Source of the DNA: QALR01 sp964466625
GTDB lineage: Bacteria > Bacillota > Clostridia > Oscillospirales > CAG-272
Reading direction: 5' to 3'
Assembly: GCA_964466625.1 (NCBI GenBank)
Contig: CAYXQF010000012.1
Coordinates: 1-31,284 of the forward strand
Length of the DNA stretch: 31,284 nt
Made by a program: the position numbers and the translations under genes. Shown one piece after another: positions 29,570 to 31,284 of this stretch (positions are counted from its first letter, which is position 1; every line of letters starts with the position of its first letter). The notes beneath the pieces were generated by a model. That model worked only from the letters and a program-made list of their open reading frames with translations, ran no database searches and was not told where the DNA came from.

Positions 29570-31122
29570 ATGCGATAGCCCCGATCTGCAGATCGGGGCT
29601 CAGACTGTCGAAAAAGCACCCGTATTGCACGGGTGCTTTTGGATTCTATGAGGATATAAAGTAAAATATTGAGAAAGGTATGAGAACGGCAATTGAGCCG
29701 TTCGTCAATTTTCTTTCGAATTGCGAATTTTTTAAGATTCATGGCAGCAAATTTAAGCCTTACCCAATTTGCGACTTGAGCGAGGCTTCTGTAAGGAGTA
29801 TAACGCAGTGCGTGTTTTTCTTTGGCATCAGCAAAAACACGTTCAATTGTTTCTTTGCGCTTTTGATAGAGCTTCGCATATTCGGGTGTATAACGAGCGT
29901 CATCAGCGAACTCTTCGTAGTCTTTCCAAATATGCCGTTGAACTATTTTTATACAATTTTTAGCATTTGTACAAAGTTCTCTCGTGGGACAATTCTGGCA
30001 TACGCAAGGATTGCTCTTGTATTCCCGATATCCATCTCTGTTTGTTGTACTGTAAGAAAGCACTTGGTATTCGGGACAAATCACGCAATCATAGTGTTCG
30101 TCATAAACATATTTATACCATTCATGACCACCCTTTTTGGTTTGAGGACGTTTGTATGCCGTGCTGAGCACTCTGCCATCCGAAAATACTTTTTTGCAAA
30201 TGTGAGGTGTTTTGTATGCGCTGTCAGCTACAACGCTTTTAATTTCGGGAAACTTTTCTACTACCTTGTCATATACATCATCAAAAACTACGCTATCATG
30301 AATATTTCCTGCTGTGACTACGGTTTCCAAAACATATCCGTGCTCATCACAAGCGGTATGAGCTTCATATGCAAATTGGCGCTTGTGATCTCCTTTCACG
30401 AACAGTCCACAATCAGGATCTGTGGTACTTTTCGTGAGTTTTTTCATCTTTTTGCGGCGGGCTAACTTCTTTTTTGATGTATTTTTGTTCGGTTTTGATG
30501 TTGTTGGAGGATTGTTATCCTCTCCATCGTTATCATCATTTTCATCATCAAAAGGCTTTTTGTCATGCACTTCACGATCTGCATTGATTTCTTCCATCAA
30601 TTCTTTCGCATATCTTTTCGCTGCCACAGGTACTTCTTCCTGTATTTTCTTTTTGTTATTTGCATTTGCTTTGATATGTGTTCCATCGATGAATACCGCA
30701 CTTGGCGATAAATATCCCGCTTCTGCGATTTCATTTAATATCCATGCAAATATTTTGTCTACCGTTTCACTTGTGAATCTATGCTTGAAATTGTAGCTGA
30801 TCGTTGAAAAATGTGGTGTTTTTTCTAACAAGCCGTATCCGATAAACCAACGATATGCCATATTCACTTCTATTTCAGATGCTGTTCTTCGGAGTGATGG
30901 TAATCCGTAAAGATGCTGTATCAACACCATTTTTATCAATACTACAGGGTCAATGCTCGGTCTTCCGTTTTCCAAACTGTACAATTCTTCTACAAATTCA
31001 TATATCTTTCTGAAATCTACCGCTTCATTGATCATTCTCAACAAATGGTCTTGCGGCACCAACATATCCGTATTTACGCACAATACATATTCTTCTTGCG
31101 ATTGTTTTTCTTTCTCCAACAT
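29566..31122 (-). CDS. IS1182-family transposase
   Basis: A 518-residue DDE transposase. The N-terminal DUF772-type domain (VNTDMLVPQDHLLRMINEAVDF...GRPSIDPVVLIKMVLIQHLYGLPSLRRT) precedes the catalytic core: FIDGTHIKANANNKK (Asp146), VVADSAYKTP (Asp300) and ETIERVFADAKEKHALRY (Glu427). A Cys-rich insert (CVICPEY...CVCQNCPTRELC) lies in front of the Glu. An acidic, Asn-rich linker (DDENDDNDGEDNN) lies near 195. The ATG at 31122 has AGAGGTG 8 nt upstream and is preferred to a GTG three codons earlier. The reading frame is intact, so the element may be active. Its stop codon lies 4 nt inside the ABC gene end, and its last codons cross two hairpins. Confidence 0.93.
   Translation of the reverse strand: MLEKEKQSQEEYVLCVNTDMLVPQDHLLRMINEAVDFRKIYEFVEELYSLENGRPSIDPVVLIKMVLIQHLYGLPSLRRTASEIEVNMAYRWFIGYGLLEKTPHFSTISYNFKHRFTSETVDKIFAWILNEIAEAGYLSPSAVFIDGTHIKANANNKKKIQEEVPVAAKRYAKELMEEINADREVHDKKPFDDENDDNDGEDNNPPTTSKPNKNTSKKKLARRKKMKKLTKSTTDPDCGLFVKGDHKRQFAYEAHTACDEHGYVLETVVTAGNIHDSVVFDDVYDKVVEKFPEIKSVVADSAYKTPHICKKVFSDGRVLSTAYKRPQTKKGGHEWYKYVYDEHYDCVICPEYQVLSYSTTNRDGYREYKSNPCVCQNCPTRELCTNAKNCIKIVQRHIWKDYEEFADDARYTPEYAKLYQKRKETIERVFADAKEKHALRYTPYRSLAQVANWVRLKFAAMNLKKFAIRKKIDERLNCRSHTFLNILLYILIESKSTRAIRVLFRQSEPRSADRGYRI
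29577..29640. terminator. Two consecutive hairpins at the ABC/IS junction
   Basis: A perfect 24-bp palindrome (29577-29600, half-site AGCCCCGATCTG) is followed by AAAAGCACCCGT-5-ACGGGTGCTTTT (29612-29640). Either could end the ABC transcript, and the second could be the IS end structure. Both are read through by the transposase frame. Confidence 0.7.
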
Positions 31123-31190
31123 TTTCTTCACCTCTCACCTATTTTACCATATTTCATGTAAAAAGTCCACCCGAAGGGGCGGCTCAATAA
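29601..31190 (-). mobile_element. IS1182-like insertion sequence (approximate limits)
   Basis: The element consists of the single transposase gene plus ends. Left (29612-29645) and right (about 31150-31185) flanks each carry a hairpin with a CGGGTG...CTTTT motif in opposite orientation, a weak terminal inverted repeat. A target-site duplication could not be fixed by eye, so the limits are estimates. Confidence 0.5.
31141..31169 (-). promoter_or_regulatory. Promoter of the transposase
   Basis: On the minus strand TGGACT (31169-31164), 17-bp spacer, TAAAAT (31146-31141) with a TGG extension; the start codon lies 18 bp further on. Confidence 0.55.
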
Positions 31191-31214
31191 AACAGTATAA
31201 TAATGTTTTCGGGG

Positions 31215-31240
31215 AGGCGGCATGAGTAATCATGCCGCCT
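31215..31240. repeat. Dyad over the stop codon of the edge gene
   Basis: AGGCGGCATGA-4-TCATGCCGCCT, an 11-bp perfect stem. It would follow or include the stop codon of the partial minus-strand gene and may serve as its terminator, though no T run follows on either strand. Confidence 0.6.
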
Positions 31241-31284
31241 TTCCGTTCATAATGTCATAGAGTAAATTGGCGGGGAGTATGCCG
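31230..31284 (-). CDS. Possible C-terminal end of an unknown gene, cut by the window edge
   Basis: The minus strand reads in frame as ...GILPANLLYDIMNGKAA and stops with TGA at 31232-31230. The amino acid composition looks protein-like, but 17 residues are too few to identify a family. The product continues beyond the window. Confidence 0.35.
   Translation of the reverse strand, partial: GILPANLLYDIMNGKAA

Noticed and set aside
29680..30465. A 261-codon plus-strand frame opposite the transposase.
   Set aside because: It is the complement of the DDE core, with no ribosome site or domain match.

Overview
The window comes from an endospore-forming member of the Clostridia, probably a gut-type Oscillospirales/Eubacteriales genome. 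The evidence is a set of sporulation genes (an alpha/beta SASP, spoIIR, an uninterrupted pro-sigK-type sigma factor and a SipL-like DUF3794+LysM protein), clostridial-type ribosome binding sites (AAAGGAGG), sigma-A promoters with near-consensus TTGACA/TATAAT boxes, and a bacterial RNase P RNA. It reads as ordinary chromosome up to about 21.5 kb and becomes accessory or mobile after that.

Layout, left to right. (1) 1-1.7 kb: tRNA-Gln(UUG) and a secreted SLH-domain protein, both on the minus strand. (2) 1.7-5.3 kb: a plus-strand operon of an SPFH/band-7 membrane protein, a membrane-anchored polysaccharide deacetylase, an unrecognised protein and a membrane-anchored XRE regulator. (3) 5.3-8.9 kb: a PAP2-like membrane protein, malQ, and a convergent DUF4838-like protein. 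(4) 8.9-14.1 kb: an unrecognised membrane protein, a small XRE regulator, a four-hairpin cassette, and the minus-strand operon GH2 beta-mannosidase - cysK - yccF. (5) 14.3-19.2 kb: the sporulation block (sasp, spoIIR, sigK, sipL) with a Ppx/GppA phosphatase, then rnpB on the minus strand sharing a two-way terminator with sipL. (6) 19.2-21.5 kb: a membrane protein of unknown role and an XRE regulator with a helical-repeat tail.

(7) 21.6-24.3 kb: a large serine recombinase preceded by a gene with a sigma-like C-terminal HTH, both driven by one consensus promoter with a dyad in the leader. The recombinase 3' end lies next to a duplicated 37-bp terminator-like repeat and a stretch resembling the 3' half of tRNA-Glu. 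(8) 24.3-29.6 kb: a signalling and export module made of a LytTR response regulator, a GHKL histidine kinase with no membrane sensor, and two complete ABC exporter half-transporters that probably form a heterodimer. (9) 29.6-31.2 kb: an IS1182-like transposase placed directly after the ABC genes, then the tail of an unknown minus-strand gene at the edge.

No phage-defence island, CRISPR array or biosynthetic cluster was seen. The least conventional parts are the sensorless two-component/ABC module, the SPFH-deacetylase operon, and the recombinase end with its repeats and possible tRNA fragment.
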